The position numbers were made by a program, and so were the translations under genes. A stretch of DNA of 64,000 nt from Xylophilus ampelinus. GTDB taxonomy: Bacteria; Pseudomonadota; Gammaproteobacteria; Burkholderiales; Burkholderiaceae_C. A model generated the notes under the pieces. It was not told the origin of the DNA, did no database searches, and worked only from the letters and a program-made list of their open reading frames with translations. The stretch lies in assembly GCF_901875635.1 (NCBI RefSeq), contig NZ_CABFMN010000085.1:11617-75616 (forward strand). Direction: 5' to 3'. Below are positions 20,627 to 31,683 of this stretch, in pieces. Position 1 is the first letter of the stretch. Each line of letters begins with the position of its first letter.

Positions 20627-20649
20627 CTTCATGGTGTGCCAGCGGGCGC

Positions 20650-21522
20650 TCAGCTCACCGCGTCGGCAGGCTGGCGCGTCAGCATGGCCAGCACGCTGGC
20701 GATGGTCTTGCGCAGTTCGCGGCGGTCGCTGATGAAGTCGATGGCACCCTTTTCCTGCAGGAACTCGGCGCGCTGGAAGCCCTCGGGCAGCTTCACGCGC
20801 ACGGTCGACTCGATCACGCGCGGGCCGGCAAAGCCGATCAGCGCCTTGGGCTCGGCGATCACCACGTCGCCCACGAAGGCAAAGCCGGCCGAGACGCCGC
20901 CCATCGTCGGGTCGGTCAGCACGCTGATGTAGGGCAGGCCCTTCTTGGCCAGGCGGGTCAGCGCGGCATTCGTCTTGGCCATCTGCATCAGCGAGAGCAG
21001 GCCTTCCTGCATGCGCGCGCCGCCAGTGGCGGTGAAGCAGATGAAGGGCACCTTCTGCTCGATGGCCGTCTCGACGCCGCGCACGAAGCGCTCGCCGACC
21101 ACGCTGCCCATGGAGCCGCCCATGAACTCGAACTCGAAGCAGGCCGCGACCACGCTGATGCTGTGCACGCAGCCGCCCATCACGATGAGCGCGTCGGTCT
21201 CGCCGGTGGACTCCAGCGCTTCCTTCAGGCGCTCGGGGTACTTGCGGCTGTCCTTGAACTTGAGGGCATCGACCGGCAGCACTTCCTGGCCGAGCTCGTA
21301 GCGGCCTTCGGGGTCGAGGAAGGCATCGAGCCGCGCGCGCGCGCCGATGCGGTGGTGGTGGCTGCAGCTCGGGCAGACGTTCTGGTTCTGCTCCAGGTCG
21401 GTCTTGTAAAGCACCGTCTCGCAGCTGGGGCACTTGATCCATAGGCCCTCGGGCACCTGGCGGCGCTCGGCGGGGTCGGTCTGGGCGATCTTGGGGGGAA
21501 GCAGTTTTTCAAGCCAGCTCAT
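20650..21522 (-). CDS. accD: Acetyl-CoA carboxylase carboxyltransferase subunit beta
   Basis: Beta subunit of the carboxyltransferase that makes malonyl-CoA, feeding FabD and the fab genes above. The N-terminal zinc finger has Cys31, Cys34, Cys50 and Cys53. The crotonase-like core includes [18 protein letters not shown] and [13 protein letters not shown]. The 290 residues are normal. In most Burkholderiales folC follows accD; here the strand changes to a YggT gene. It is 66 bp downstream of trpA on the same strand. Confidence 0.97.
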   Translation of the reverse strand: MSWLEKLLPPKIAQTDPAERRQVPEGLWIKCPSCETVLYKTDLEQNQNVCPSCSHHHRIGARARLDAFLDPEGRYELGQEVLPVDALKFKDSRKYPERLKEALESTGETDALIVMGGCVHSISVVAACFEFEFMGGSMGSVVGERFVRGVETAIEQKVPFICFTATGGARMQEGLLSLMQMAKTNAALTRLAKKGLPYISVLTDPTMGGVSAGFAFVGDVVIAEPKALIGFAGPRVIESTVRVKLPEGFQRAEFLQEKGAIDFISDRRELRKTIASVLAMLTRQPADAVS

Positions 21523-21588
21523 GGGGTTCCATCCTGAAGGCTTCCCCCGCCCGGCGAACGGGCGGAGGGTTGGAAAGGCAGCGGACGA

Positions 21589-22454
21589 TTATCCGCCAGC
21601 CGCGTTCTTGGGCACGGCAGCCGGCAGGGCATCCAGCGCCTGCCGGATCTCGGCCAGGAATTCGGCCACCCGCGGCACCACCTGCTCGCGCGGCTGGCCC
21701 TCGATCAGCTGGATGATCTTCGTGCCGATCACCACCGCGTCGCCGGCCGAGCCCACGGCTTGCGCCGTGCGTGCGTCGCGGATGCCGAAGCCCACGCCCA
21801 CGGGAATCTTCACGTGCTGGCGGATGCGCGGGACCATTTGCCCGACGGCCTCCGTGTCCAGGTGGCCGGCGCCGGTCACGCCCTTGAGCGACACGTAGTA
21901 CACGTAGCCGCTGGCGATGCGTCCGATCTGGGCCATACGCTCGGCCGTGCTCGTCGGGGCCAGAAGAAAGATCAGGTCCATACCCGATTTGCGTAGGTCG
22001 TTCGCCAGCGACTCGCATTCCTCCGGCGGGTAGTCGACGACCAGCACGCCATCCACGCCCGCGGTTGAGGCATGCTGGACGAAGGCAGAGCGTGTCCCCC
22101 CGGACTCGCTGGTAATGGGGACGCGCAGGTTGAACGCTTCGATAGGGTTCGCGTAGCCCATGAGCACCACCGGCGTGACCATGTCCTTTTGGCGGAAAGT
22201 GTGGACCATGTCCAGCACCTGTCCAAGCCCGACACCCATCGCCAGCGCGGCTTCACCGGCCTTCTGGATCACCGGGCCGTCGGCCATCGGATCGGAGAAG
22301 GGCACGCCGAGTTCGATCACGTCGGCGCCGGCAGCGACCATGCCGTGCATGAGTTCGGGCGTGATGTCGGCATAGGGGAAGCCGGCGGTGACGTAGGGAA
22401 TCAAGGCTCGACGACCCTCCGCCTTGAGCTTGTCGAAGGTGGCGGCGATGCGGC

Positions 22455-22458
<4 letters not shown>
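21589..22458 (-). CDS. trpA: Tryptophan synthase alpha chain
   Basis: Cleaves indole-3-glycerol phosphate to indole and glyceraldehyde 3-phosphate. The catalytic Glu49 ([11 protein letters not shown]) and Asp60 (ADGPVIQ) are in place, as are VVDYPPEE and the GVGFGI phosphate loop. A run of about 17 residues after GYANPIE ([14 protein letters not shown] and flanks) is longer than in usual TrpA proteins and looks like a loop insertion. The ATG overlaps the trpB stop as ATGA, so the two subunits are translationally coupled. Confidence 0.97.
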
Positions 22459-23735
<1,277 letters not shown>

Positions 23736-23798
23736 GTCTGGGTCGACTCTCGATGAGGGCCGCGAAGCCCTCGACGTCGAGACGGCTGCGCGGCAGGT

Positions 23799-24548
23799 TC
23801 AGGAAGCGGCGGGCGCGTCGGCTGCCGGGGTGTGGAGGAGGGCGGTGTCCGCCTCCCGCACGGCAGCGATGAACTCGCGGATCTTGCCGGCGTCCTTGAT
23901 GCCCTTGCTGGCCTCGACGCCGGAACTCACGTCAACGGACAGCGACTTCGCGCCGGTCCGCAACGCCTGCAAGGCACGCAGGCCATCGCCCACGTTTGCA
24001 GGTGTGAGCCCACCACTCAAGACGAGGTGAGCGTCGACGGCGGTTGGAAGCAGTGACCAATCGAATGCCTTGCCGCCGCCGCCGAAGCCGTCGACCTGGG
24101 CGTCGAGCAGGATGGCGTGGGCGCGGGAGAAATCGGACGCGTAGTTTACGAGGTCGAAGCTGCGCCCGGCTTCGTCGAGGGGAATGCGCGCGGCGCGCAG
24201 GTAGCGAAAGCGCCCCTCGCCGCTGGCAGCCCAGCATTGCTCGGGCGTTTCATCACCATGAAATTGGGCCACAGCGCCCGCCACGCTTGAGAGAGCAGCT
24301 ATCGTTTTCGTAGCATCCTCGTTCACGAACAGCAGCACGGGTGTGACGAAGGGGGGCAGGCGCCGTGCGAGCTCGGCCGCCCGCTGCGCACTCACGGCCC
24401 GCGGGCTCTTGGCGTAGAGCACGAAACCGACCGCGTCGGCCCCTGCGTCCACGGCCGCATCGACGTCCTGCTCGCGCGTCAGGCCGCAGATCTTGACGCG
24501 GGTGCGGGAGCCCGGTGAAACGCGGAACGTGGGGGCGGCATCCTTCAT
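23799..24548 (-). CDS. trpF: Phosphoribosylanthranilate isomerase
   Basis: Third step of tryptophan synthesis. The catalytic Cys21 (KICGLT) and the C-terminal Asp in DVSSGVE are present, with LSGGLTPANV forming the phosphate loop. Residues 78-97 (ATKTIAALSSVAGAVAQFHG) are encoded by a complete family A repeat in reverse orientation, which replaces or overlays the helix after LLFVNE. The frame is intact and the helix remains amphipathic. The 249 residues include a short extra tail. It overlaps truA by four bases (ATGA). Confidence 0.95.
   Translation of the reverse strand: MKDAAPTFRVSPGSRTRVKICGLTREQDVDAAVDAGADAVGFVLYAKSPRAVSAQRAAELARRLPPFVTPVLLFVNEDATKTIAALSSVAGAVAQFHGDETPEQCWAASGEGRFRYLRAARIPLDEAGRSFDLVNYASDFSRAHAILLDAQVDGFGGGGKAFDWSLLPTAVDAHLVLSGGLTPANVGDGLRALQALRTGAKSLSVDVSSGVEASKGIKDAGKIREFIAAVREADTALLHTPAADAPAAS
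24266..24314 (-). repeat. Dispersed palindromic repeat, family A, copy 6 (inside trpF)
   Basis: GGGCC...GCGCCCG..., then GCTA (24298-24301), nine bases, TAGC (24311-24314), in reverse orientation. It is read in frame within trpF. Confidence 0.75.
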
Positions 24549-25360
24549 GGCGGCCCATCATACGAAGCGCCCTGCGCCCCGAGCGTGACCTCGGGCGGAA
24601 GGCCCCAGTGCGCGTCGTACAGCGGCCCGAGGAAGTAGAGCCCGTCGGCAGAGAAGGTCGGCGCCGCCGCCTCGCGGCTGCGGGCATCGCGCACCTCGCG
24701 CACCCACTCGGGCGCCGCGTGACCCTGGCCGACGCGCACCAGGCAGCCCATGATGTTGCGGATCATGTGGTGCAGGAAGGCATCGGCCTCGAACTCGAAG
24801 TGCCAGCGGCACCGCACGCCCTCGCCCTGGCGCGTGATTGCGATGCGGCGCAGCGTCTTGACCGGCGAGCGCGCCTGGCAAGCCGAGGCACGGAAGGACG
24901 AGAAATCGTGCTCCCCAAGCAGGTGCGCCGCCGCCGCCCGCATCGCGTCGCCGTCGAGCGCGTGCATCGACCAGCCGACCCGGCCGCTGTCCAGGCTGGG
25001 CCGCACGGGCGATTGTGAGAGCACGTACAGGTAGCGCCGCCCCAGCGCACTGGCGCGGCAGTGGAACGCGTCGGGCACGGGTTGCGCCCATTGCACGGCA
25101 ATGTCGTCGGGCAGGAAGCGGTTAGGGCCGCGTACCCACGAGAAGGGCACACGGTCAATCTCGGTGTCGAAGTGCACCACCTGCATCCAGCCGTGCACGC
25201 CGGCGTCGGTGCGGCCGGCACACAGCGTGCCGACGCGCGGGCCGGCGGTGAATTGCGCGAGCGCCTTCTCGAGGCGGTCCTGCACCGTGCGGCCGGAGGG
25301 CTGGCTCTGCCAGCCGTCGTAGGTCTGGCCGTTGTAGCGAACGCCGAGCGCCAATCTCAT
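24545..25360 (-). CDS. truA: tRNA pseudouridine synthase A
   Basis: Makes pseudouridine at positions 38-40 of the tRNA anticodon arm. The catalytic Asp52 is in CAGRTDAGVHG. Family motifs RYNGQTYDGWQSQ, FHCRASALGRRYLY and HHMIRNIMGCLV are present. ATG 25360 gives the family N-terminus and 271 residues; a longer frame extends upstream into the fimV terminator and is rejected. It precedes trpF with an ATGA overlap. Confidence 0.96.
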   Translation of the reverse strand: MRLALGVRYNGQTYDGWQSQPSGRTVQDRLEKALAQFTAGPRVGTLCAGRTDAGVHGWMQVVHFDTEIDRVPFSWVRGPNRFLPDDIAVQWAQPVPDAFHCRASALGRRYLYVLSQSPVRPSLDSGRVGWSMHALDGDAMRAAAAHLLGEHDFSSFRASACQARSPVKTLRRIAITRQGEGVRCRWHFEFEADAFLHHMIRNIMGCLVRVGQGHAAPEWVREVRDARSREAAAPTFSADGLYFLGPLYDAHWGLPPEVTLGAQGASYDGPP

Positions 25361-25375
25361 GAAAGTCGTGGAGCG

Positions 25376-25407
25376 GAAAAAGAAAAGGGCGGCCGAAAGG
25401 GCCGCCC
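25376..25407 (-). terminator. Intrinsic terminator after fimV
   Basis: On minus: GGGCGGCC, five-base loop, GGCCGCCC, then TTTTCTTTTT. It lies between the fimV stop and truA. Confidence 0.85.
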
Positions 25408-25427
25408 CCGGAGTCTTGCACAAACGC

Positions 25428-28235
25428 TCAGCGCAGCTGGGCGAGCAGCTGTTCGGCCTGGTGGCGCATGTCGCCGGAGCTTTCGTTCGCCACCTCCTCG
25501 ACCAGCGACCGGGCACCCTCGGCATCACCCAGGGCCTGAAGTTCGCGTGCGAGCGACAGTTTGATGGCCTGTGGGCTGTCGCCGCCGCCGTCGTCGAGTT
25601 CGGCCGCGCGCGTGGGTTCGAGTGCGCCGGGTCGCGTGTCGCCCGTGCCGGAGCGCAGCGAGGACAACGTGCTCATGTCGAACTCGATGAAGCCGGAGTC
25701 GCCCGGCAGGCCGGCGCGCAGGGTCGCGGGCTGGGTGTGCTCGTCGTCGTTGAGCGCACCGTTGCGAGGGAGCACATCGAGCTCGGCGGGTGCCGTGTCG
25801 AAGTCGTTGTCCAGCTCGGGCATCGCGCCACGCGACAGCGGGGCGCGCGGGGTCGGCTCGTAGCTCGGTTTCGCCGGCGCGGCCTGGAGCGCAGCGGACG
25901 TGTCATCCAGGGGCGCACGCGCCGTGGGTTCATAGCTGGCGCCGGGCGCGGACGAGGAGATCGGCGCCGGCACAGTGACCGGGGCGGGCGCTGTATCGGG
26001 CAACGGCGCCACGTCGGAAGGTTTGGCCAGATCGAGGTCGAAATCCAGCGGTGCGACGGAGGGCACGAACGGCGGAGGCGGCTCGGCCGGCGGAGGCGGT
26101 GCCGTCGCGGCAATAGCGGTTGCCGTGGCCGCGGTGCCTGCCAGCCCTGCCAGCGGCACCGTCTTCTCGCTGTCGGCCAGCGCCGCGCTGCCCTGGTACA
26201 GCGGATTGCCCGGGTCGAGTTCGCGGCCCATGTCGATCACTCGGCCCCAGTCGGCACCGCTGCCGCCGGTGAGCTTGTGTACATCGTTGGCCAGGGCCTC
26301 GAAGGCACGCAGGTCGCGGCGCTTGGCATGGATCTCAAGGAGCTTCAGGTGGATCGCTGTGCGCTCGGGGGTGGTGCGAAGCGCCTCGCGCAGGATTTCC
26401 TCGGCCTGCAGGTCGCGGCCATAGGCCAGGTACACGTCGGCCTCGGCGACCGGATCCACGTCGCCCGCATCGAGCTGGCTGGGTGAATAGGACAGCGAAG
26501 ACACCATGGAACTGCTGCGGCCCTTGGTGTCGACCGACTCGCCACCGGTGGCGCCGAAGAAGGAGTCCTTGGGCAGGCGGCTCTCGGGGAATACGCTGTC
26601 GGCTGCGTCCTGCTTCTTGCGGCCCAGCACACGGTAGAGCAGGAAGCCGATGAGCAGCAGGATCAGCGCGCCGCCGGCCAGCAGGATCGGGTTCTCCATC
26701 AACTGGTCGAAGAAGCTCGGCTCGGGGGGCGGCGGTGGGGCAGCGACCTTGGGCTTGGGGGCGGGTGCAGCAGCAGGGGTGGGCGTGGCTGCTGCAGGCG
26801 TCGTCGCTGCTGCAGGCGCCGCCGGTGCGCTGGCGGCCGGCGTTGCCGGGTTGGCGGGAGATGAGGTGGCCGAAGGCGCAGTCGCCGGTGCGGTTGCGGC
26901 GGGGGCCGGTGCCGGAGCGGCCGTGCCCGCGCCCGGTGCCGGGGATGCCGGCGCGGTGGCTGCAGGCGCAGCCGCAATCGCTGGAGCAGTCGGCGCTGCG
27001 GCAGGGGCGGCGGGTGCCGGAACCGGCGTGGCCGGTGCCGCGCTGGGGGCCGGTGCGGTGCCTGCGCCGGTGCCGGCGTTCTGGAGCTTGTTCAGCTCGT
27101 TGATGTTGCGCGACAGCTCGGCCACGCGCGTGCTCGATTCCTGCGCCTGGCGCGTCTGCGCCAGCTTGTCCTCGGCGGCGCGGGCGGCGCTGCCCTGCGA
27201 AACGGTCAACTTGTCGGGCGCGGCAGCGTTCGCGTTGCGGTCCTCGACGTTGGCCTGGAGCCGGCCCGAAGCCTGGCGGTCGGCGCTGGCGACGCGGGAG
27301 GTGGGTGCGTTCTCTGCCAGGCGCCGGCGGTAGTCGCCGAAATCGCGGCTCTGGGCCACGACGGTGCGACGGGCTTCGTCGGGCGGCATCGCAGCGGCAG
27401 CCGAAGCGCTCGGCACCTGCAGCACCGCGCCCGCCTTGATGCGGTTCACGTTGCCGTTGATGAAGGCATCGGGATTGGCGCGCAGCAGCGCCACCAGCAT
27501 CTGGTCGAGCGAGACGTCGGCCGGCTTCAGGTTGGCCGCGAGGCGTCCGGCGGTGTCGCCGGCGCGCACGGTCACCTGCTGGTCGCTGCCGCCTTCGGCC
27601 CGCACCCGGTTCTCGGCAGGTGCCGAGGGGGCTGGCGCCGGACGCTCGCGCCTCGGGGCGGCGGCCACGGCATTGCTGGAGGGCGCGACGGCCACGCGTG
27701 GCGCGGGCGCCGGAGCCGACATCTGGGGTGCGATAGGGGCGATCGGCACCGCTGCGCTGGCCTGCCGGCTGCCGGGTGGGTCGAGCAGCACGGTGTAGTC
27801 ACGAACGATTCGGCCGCTGGCCCAGTTGGCCTCGAGCAGGATGTCGACGAAGGGCTCGTTCATCGGACGCGAGCCGGTCAGGCGGACCACGTAGCGGCCA
27901 TCGGCACGTCGTTGCAGGGCGGCACGCACGTTCGACAGAGCATCGTTGTAGGCGACCCCCGCGGCCTGGAAGGCCTCGCGTGAGGCCATGCCCACCTTCA
28001 TGCCGTCGGCCTCGGCGGCGGTGATCTCGGTGACGTCGATCTCTGCCCGCAGCGGCTCGCCCAGGGCGGATTGCACGTTCAGGCGGCCCAGCGCCAGCGC
28101 GTGGGCGTTGCCGCCCAGCGTGCCGAGGGCCATCGCCACGGCCACGCTGAGCAGGGACATCTGGCAGCGGCTGGCAAGGGCCGAAATCGGGCGAGCGGGC
28201 GAAACGCCGGTCGCAGGCAGCGAAGGTCTTGTCAT
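25428..28235 (-). CDS. fimV: FimV/HubP-family polar inner-membrane protein
   Basis: A 935-residue peptidoglycan-binding organiser needed for type IV pilus assembly and polar protein placement in relatives. A signal peptide (SVAVAMALGTLGGNAHA) is followed by the FimV N-terminal domain (LNVQSALGEPLRAEIDVTEI), a LysM motif region near QQVTVRAGDTAGRLA, and a long Ala/Pro-rich segment. One membrane helix (PILLAGGALILLLIGFLLYR) comes next. The cytosolic acidic part ends with the FimV C-terminal helix pair (AIKLSLARELQALGDAEGAR). ATG 28235 is used. The Ala/Pro repeats are low complexity and likely vary between strains. Confidence 0.9.
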   Translation of the reverse strand: MTRPSLPATGVSPARPISALASRCQMSLLSVAVAMALGTLGGNAHALALGRLNVQSALGEPLRAEIDVTEITAAEADGMKVGMASREAFQAAGVAYNDALSNVRAALQRRADGRYVVRLTGSRPMNEPFVDILLEANWASGRIVRDYTVLLDPPGSRQASAAVPIAPIAPQMSAPAPAPRVAVAPSSNAVAAAPRRERPAPAPSAPAENRVRAEGGSDQQVTVRAGDTAGRLAANLKPADVSLDQMLVALLRANPDAFINGNVNRIKAGAVLQVPSASAAAAMPPDEARRTVVAQSRDFGDYRRRLAENAPTSRVASADRQASGRLQANVEDRNANAAAPDKLTVSQGSAARAAEDKLAQTRQAQESSTRVAELSRNINELNKLQNAGTGAGTAPAPSAAPATPVPAPAAPAAAPTAPAIAAAPAATAPASPAPGAGTAAPAPAPAATAPATAPSATSSPANPATPAASAPAAPAAATTPAAATPTPAAAPAPKPKVAAPPPPPEPSFFDQLMENPILLAGGALILLLIGFLLYRVLGRKKQDAADSVFPESRLPKDSFFGATGGESVDTKGRSSSMVSSLSYSPSQLDAGDVDPVAEADVYLAYGRDLQAEEILREALRTTPERTAIHLKLLEIHAKRRDLRAFEALANDVHKLTGGSGADWGRVIDMGRELDPGNPLYQGSAALADSEKTVPLAGLAGTAATATAIAATAPPPPAEPPPPFVPSVAPLDFDLDLAKPSDVAPLPDTAPAPVTVPAPISSSAPGASYEPTARAPLDDTSAALQAAPAKPSYEPTPRAPLSRGAMPELDNDFDTAPAELDVLPRNGALNDDEHTQPATLRAGLPGDSGFIEFDMSTLSSLRSGTGDTRPGALEPTRAAELDDGGGDSPQAIKLSLARELQALGDAEGARSLVEEVANESSGDMRHQAEQLLAQLR

Positions 28236-28397
28236 GCTGAAGGGGGCGAGACGCCCAAAATGTAAGAGGACGTTAACACCATCCCGCCCGAACTGACAAG
28301 GCAACGGAAGTGTTCCACCAGTGCGCGCCAACTTCGGCACACGGATGTCGTTGCGGCTGTGCAACGGCGGAGCGCTCCCGCGCTCCGCACATGCCCC

Positions 28398-29540
28398 TCA
28401 GGCTTCCAGCAGGATGCGCAGCATCCGGCGCAGCGGCTCGGCAGCGCCCCACAGCAACTGGTCGCCAATGGTGAAGGCGCCCACGTATTCCGGCCCCATG
28501 GCCAGCTTGCGGATCCGACCGACCGGGATCGACATCGTGCCGGTCACGGCGACGGGCGTCAGGTCCTTCACGGTGGCCTCACGGGTGTTGGGCACCACCT
28601 TCACCCAGTCGTTGTCGGCGGCGATCATGGCCTCGATGTCGGCCACCGGCACGTCCTTCTTGAGCTTGAAGGTCAGCGCCTGGCTGTGGCAGCGCATCGC
28701 GCCGATGCGCACACAGAAGCCGTCGACCGGCGTGGCGGCGGTTCCGAAACCGGCGCCCTGGCCGAGGATCTTGTTGGTCTCGGCGCCGCCCTTCCATTCT
28801 TCCTTGGACATGCCGTCGCCCAGGTCCTTGTCGATCCAGGGGATCAGCGAGCCGCCCAGCGGCGCGCCGAAGTTGGCCGTCTCGGCGGCGCTCAGCGTCT
28901 GCTGCTTGTGCAGCACCTTGCGGTCGATCTCGAGGATCGCACTCTTGGGGTCGTCCAGCAGCGCCTTCACTTCGGCGTTGAGCGTGCCGAACTGGGTGAG
29001 CAGCTCGCGCATGTGCTGCGCGCCGCCGCCCGAGGCCGCCTGGTAGGTCATGCTGGTCATCCACTCGACCAGGCCGGCCTTGTAGAGCGCGCCCACGCCC
29101 ATCAGCATGCAGCTGACGGTGCAGTTGCCGCCGATCCAGTTCTTCCCGCCCTTGGTCAGGGCGTTCTGGATCACCGGCAGGTTGACCGGGTCGAGGACGA
29201 TGATCGCGTCGTCGTTCATGCGCAGGGTCGAGGCGGCGTCGATCCAGTGGCCGTTCCAGCCGGCGGCGCGCAGCTTGGGGAAGACCTCGGTCGTGTAGTC
29301 GCCGCCCTGGCAGGTGATGACGATGTCGCACTTCTTCAGCGCGGCGATGTCGTGCGCATCCTGCAGCGTGGCCTCGTTCTTCGCCATGGCCGGGGCCTTG
29401 CCGCCGGCGTTGGAGGTGGAGAAGAAGACCGGCTCGATGAGCGCGAAATCGTTTTCGGCCTGCATGCGGTCCATCAGGACCGAGCCGACCATGCCGCGCC
29501 AGCCCACGAGGCCGACCAGGGGTTGTTGTGCGTTCGCCAT
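28398..29540 (-). CDS. asd: Aspartate-semialdehyde dehydrogenase
   Basis: NADPH-dependent reduction of aspartyl phosphate, shared by lysine, threonine and methionine synthesis and by diaminopimelate for the wall. The catalytic Cys140 lies in GGNCTVS, and the NADP loop is [10 protein letters not shown] at 13-22. The catalytic His is in the [11 protein letters not shown] segment. The 380 residues match the longer gamma/beta type. It lies between leuB and fimV on minus, the common Burkholderiales order leuB-asd-fimV-truA. Confidence 0.97.
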   Translation of the reverse strand: MANAQQPLVGLVGWRGMVGSVLMDRMQAENDFALIEPVFFSTSNAGGKAPAMAKNEATLQDAHDIAALKKCDIVITCQGGDYTTEVFPKLRAAGWNGHWIDAASTLRMNDDAIIVLDPVNLPVIQNALTKGGKNWIGGNCTVSCMLMGVGALYKAGLVEWMTSMTYQAASGGGAQHMRELLTQFGTLNAEVKALLDDPKSAILEIDRKVLHKQQTLSAAETANFGAPLGGSLIPWIDKDLGDGMSKEEWKGGAETNKILGQGAGFGTAATPVDGFCVRIGAMRCHSQALTFKLKKDVPVADIEAMIAADNDWVKVVPNTREATVKDLTPVAVTGTMSIPVGRIRKLAMGPEYVGAFTIGDQLLWGAAEPLRRMLRILLEA

Positions 29541-29589
29541 TTCAGTGATGCCCTTCGAAGAAAAAACTAGGAAATCAGGTTTTCTTGCG

Positions 29590-29608
29590 CCCGGCTCGTC
29601 GAGCCGGG
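29590..29608. other. GC-rich hairpin between leuB and asd
   Basis: CCCGGCTC-gtc-GAGCCGGG, eight base pairs with a three-base loop, in the 93-bp leuB-asd gap. No T-run follows, so it may act as a pause or processing site and not as a full terminator. Confidence 0.45.
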
Positions 29609-29633
29609 AGGGGCGTGACGAAGCGGGCTGCGG

Positions 29634-30722
29634 TTAGCCGGTAATCGTCTTTTTGGTGATGGCGGCCACGACGGCGTCGCCCATCTCGCGCGTGCCGACC
29701 TTGGTGGTGCCCTCGGACCAGATGTCCGCCGTGCGCAGCCCCGACGCGAGCACCGACTTGACCGCCGACTCGATACGGTCGGCGGCTTCGGCTTGGTCGA
29801 GGGAGAAGCGGAGCATCATGGCAGCGGACAGGATTGTAGCCAGAGGATTGGCAACCCCTTGCCCGGCAATGTCGGGCGCGCTGCCGTGGCTGGGCTCGTA
29901 CAGGCCCTGTTTGTTGCTGTTGAGCGACGCCGAGGGCAGCATGCCGATCGAGCCGGTGAGCATCGCGGCCTCGTCCGAGAGGATGTCGCCGAACATGTTG
30001 CCGGTCACGACCACGTCGAACTTCTTGGGGGCCTTCACCAGTTGCATGGCGGCGTTGTCGACGTACATGTGGTCGAGCTCGACGTCCGGGTAGTCCTTGT
30101 GCACCTCGGTGACCACGTCCTTCCAGAACTGGAAGGTTTCCAGCACGTTGGCCTTGTCCACACTGGTCACGCGCTTGCTGCGCTTGCGGGCGGCATCGAA
30201 GGCGACGCGCGCGATTCGCTCGATCTCGGGCCTGGAATAGCGCATCGTGTCGAAGGCTTCTTCGGCACCGGGAAAGTGCCCGTCGGTGGCGAGGCGCTTG
30301 CCGCGCGGCTGGCCGAAGTAGATGTCGCCGGTCAGCTCGCGAATGATCAGGATGTCCAGCCCCGCGATCAGCTCGGGCTTGAGGCTGGAGGCGCCGACGA
30401 GCTGCTCATAGCAGATGGCGGGACGGAAGTTGGCGAACAGGCCCAGGTTCTTGCGCAGGCCCAGGATGGCCTGCTCGGGGCGCAGCGGGCGATCCAGCTT
30501 GTCGTACTTCCAGTCGCCCACGGCGCCGAAGAGCACCGCATCGGCTTCCTTGGCGAGCTTGAGCGTCGAATCGGGCAGCGGGTGGCCATGCGCCTCGTAG
30601 GCGGCGCCGCCGACCAGTGCGGTCTCCATCTCGAACTTCAGGTCGAGCACGTCGAGCACGCGCACGGCCTCCGCGACGATTTCGGTGCCGATGCCGTCTC
30701 CGGGCAGGACTGCGATTTTCAT
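29634..30722 (-). CDS. leuB: 3-isopropylmalate dehydrogenase
   Basis: NAD-dependent oxidation and decarboxylation of 3-isopropylmalate in leucine synthesis. Family motifs are [14 protein letters not shown] at the N-terminus, [11 protein letters not shown], and the signature region ending [20 protein letters not shown] with the metal-binding Asp residues. It has 362 residues from ATG 30722; an ATG two codons earlier (30728) is equally open. It lies downstream of leuD with a long palindromic element between them. Confidence 0.96.
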   Translation of the reverse strand: MKIAVLPGDGIGTEIVAEAVRVLDVLDLKFEMETALVGGAAYEAHGHPLPDSTLKLAKEADAVLFGAVGDWKYDKLDRPLRPEQAILGLRKNLGLFANFRPAICYEQLVGASSLKPELIAGLDILIIRELTGDIYFGQPRGKRLATDGHFPGAEEAFDTMRYSRPEIERIARVAFDAARKRSKRVTSVDKANVLETFQFWKDVVTEVHKDYPDVELDHMYVDNAAMQLVKAPKKFDVVVTGNMFGDILSDEAAMLTGSIGMLPSASLNSNKQGLYEPSHGSAPDIAGQGVANPLATILSAAMMLRFSLDQAEAADRIESAVKSVLASGLRTADIWSEGTTKVGTREMGDAVVAAITKKTITG

Positions 30723-30766
30723 GGTCATTGATAGGTAGGTTTAGACGTTTGGAATGCGGACATCCA

Positions 30767-30863
30767 TACGCAAAGGACGCGAAGATTTCGCGAAGGGCAC
30801 GAAAGACTTGATCAATTGAACTTCTTTTTGCGTACTTCGCGTGACTTTCGCGTCCTTCGCGTA
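30767..30863. repeat. Long imperfect palindrome, family B, copy 1 (leuD-leuB gap)
   Basis: Arms of about 45 bp built from repeated CGCGAA units run from TACGC (30767) to GCGTA (30863) and can fold into one long hairpin. The outer flank GGACATCCATACGC (from 30757) is the exact complement of the outer flank of copy 2, so the two copies are inverted relative to each other around leuD. Confidence 0.8.
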
Positions 30864-30883
30864 GAGAAGTCGGTTTTCGAAGT

Positions 30884-31534
30884 TCAGCCGACGAGCTGGT
30901 GGGCCAGCCAGGGCTTGGCGGCGAGGCGTTCGGCTTCGAAGGCCTTGATCTTGTCCTTGTGGCGCAGCGTGAGGCCGATGTCGTCCAGGCCGTTGACCAG
31001 GCAGTACTTGCGGAAGGGCTGCACGTCGAAGGCGATCTCCACGCCATCCGGCTTGACGATCACCTGACGCTCCAGGTCGACCGTGAGCTGGTAGCCCGGG
31101 AAGGCATACACCTCGTTGAAGAGCTGCGCCACGGTGGCCTCGGGCAGCACGATCGGCAGCAGCCCGTTCTTGAAGCTGTTGTTGAAGAAGATGTCGGCGT
31201 AGCTCGGCGCGATGATCGCGCGGAAGCCGAATTGGTCGAGCGCCCACGGCGCGTGCTCGCGGCTCGAACCGCAGCCGAAGTTCTTGCGCGCCAGCAGCAC
31301 CGAGGCGCCCAGGTAGCGCGGCTGGTTCAGCACGAAGTCCGGGTTTGGTTTGCGGCTGGCGGGGTCCATGCCCGGCTCGCCGTGGTCGAGGTAGCGCCAC
31401 TCGTCGAACAGGTTCGGGCCGAAGCCCGTCTTCTTGATCGACTTGAGGAACTGCTTGGGAATGATCGCGTCGGTGTCGACGTTCTCGCGATCCATGGGGG
31501 CGACGAGGCCCTGGTGCACGGTGAATTTCTGCAT
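30884..31534 (-). CDS. leuD: 3-isopropylmalate dehydratase small subunit
   Basis: Swivel subunit of isopropylmalate isomerase, pairs with LeuC. The 216 residues carry [17 protein letters not shown], the [15 protein letters not shown] loop and [15 protein letters not shown], all standard. ATG 31534 gives the family start MQKFTVHQG. It is bracketed by two inverted family B palindromes. A small entericidin-type gene often found between leuC and leuD in relatives is not seen here; a palindrome occupies that place. Confidence 0.97.
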   Translation of the reverse strand: MQKFTVHQGLVAPMDRENVDTDAIIPKQFLKSIKKTGFGPNLFDEWRYLDHGEPGMDPASRKPNPDFVLNQPRYLGASVLLARKNFGCGSSREHAPWALDQFGFRAIIAPSYADIFFNNSFKNGLLPIVLPEATVAQLFNEVYAFPGYQLTVDLERQVIVKPDGVEIAFDVQPFRKYCLVNGLDDIGLTLRHKDKIKAFEAERLAAKPWLAHQLVG

Positions 31535-31561
31535 ATCTGACTCCAGCAAGACGGACTTCCG

Positions 31562-31663
31562 TACGCGAAGAACGCGAAGGTTTCGCGAAAGGCGCAAAGG
31601 AAATCCAAAATTTCTATGGGCTGTTCTTTTGCGACTTTCGCGTGTCTTCGCGTTCTTCGCGTA
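31562..31663. repeat. Long imperfect palindrome, family B, copy 2 (leuC-leuD gap)
   Basis: Arms from TACGC (31562) to GCGTA (31661-31663) with repeated CGCGAAG units, about 40 to 45 bp each side of an AT-richer loop. Sequence is closely related to copy 1 in the opposite orientation. Confidence 0.8.
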
Positions 31664-31683
31664 TGGATGTCCCGGGTTGGCTT

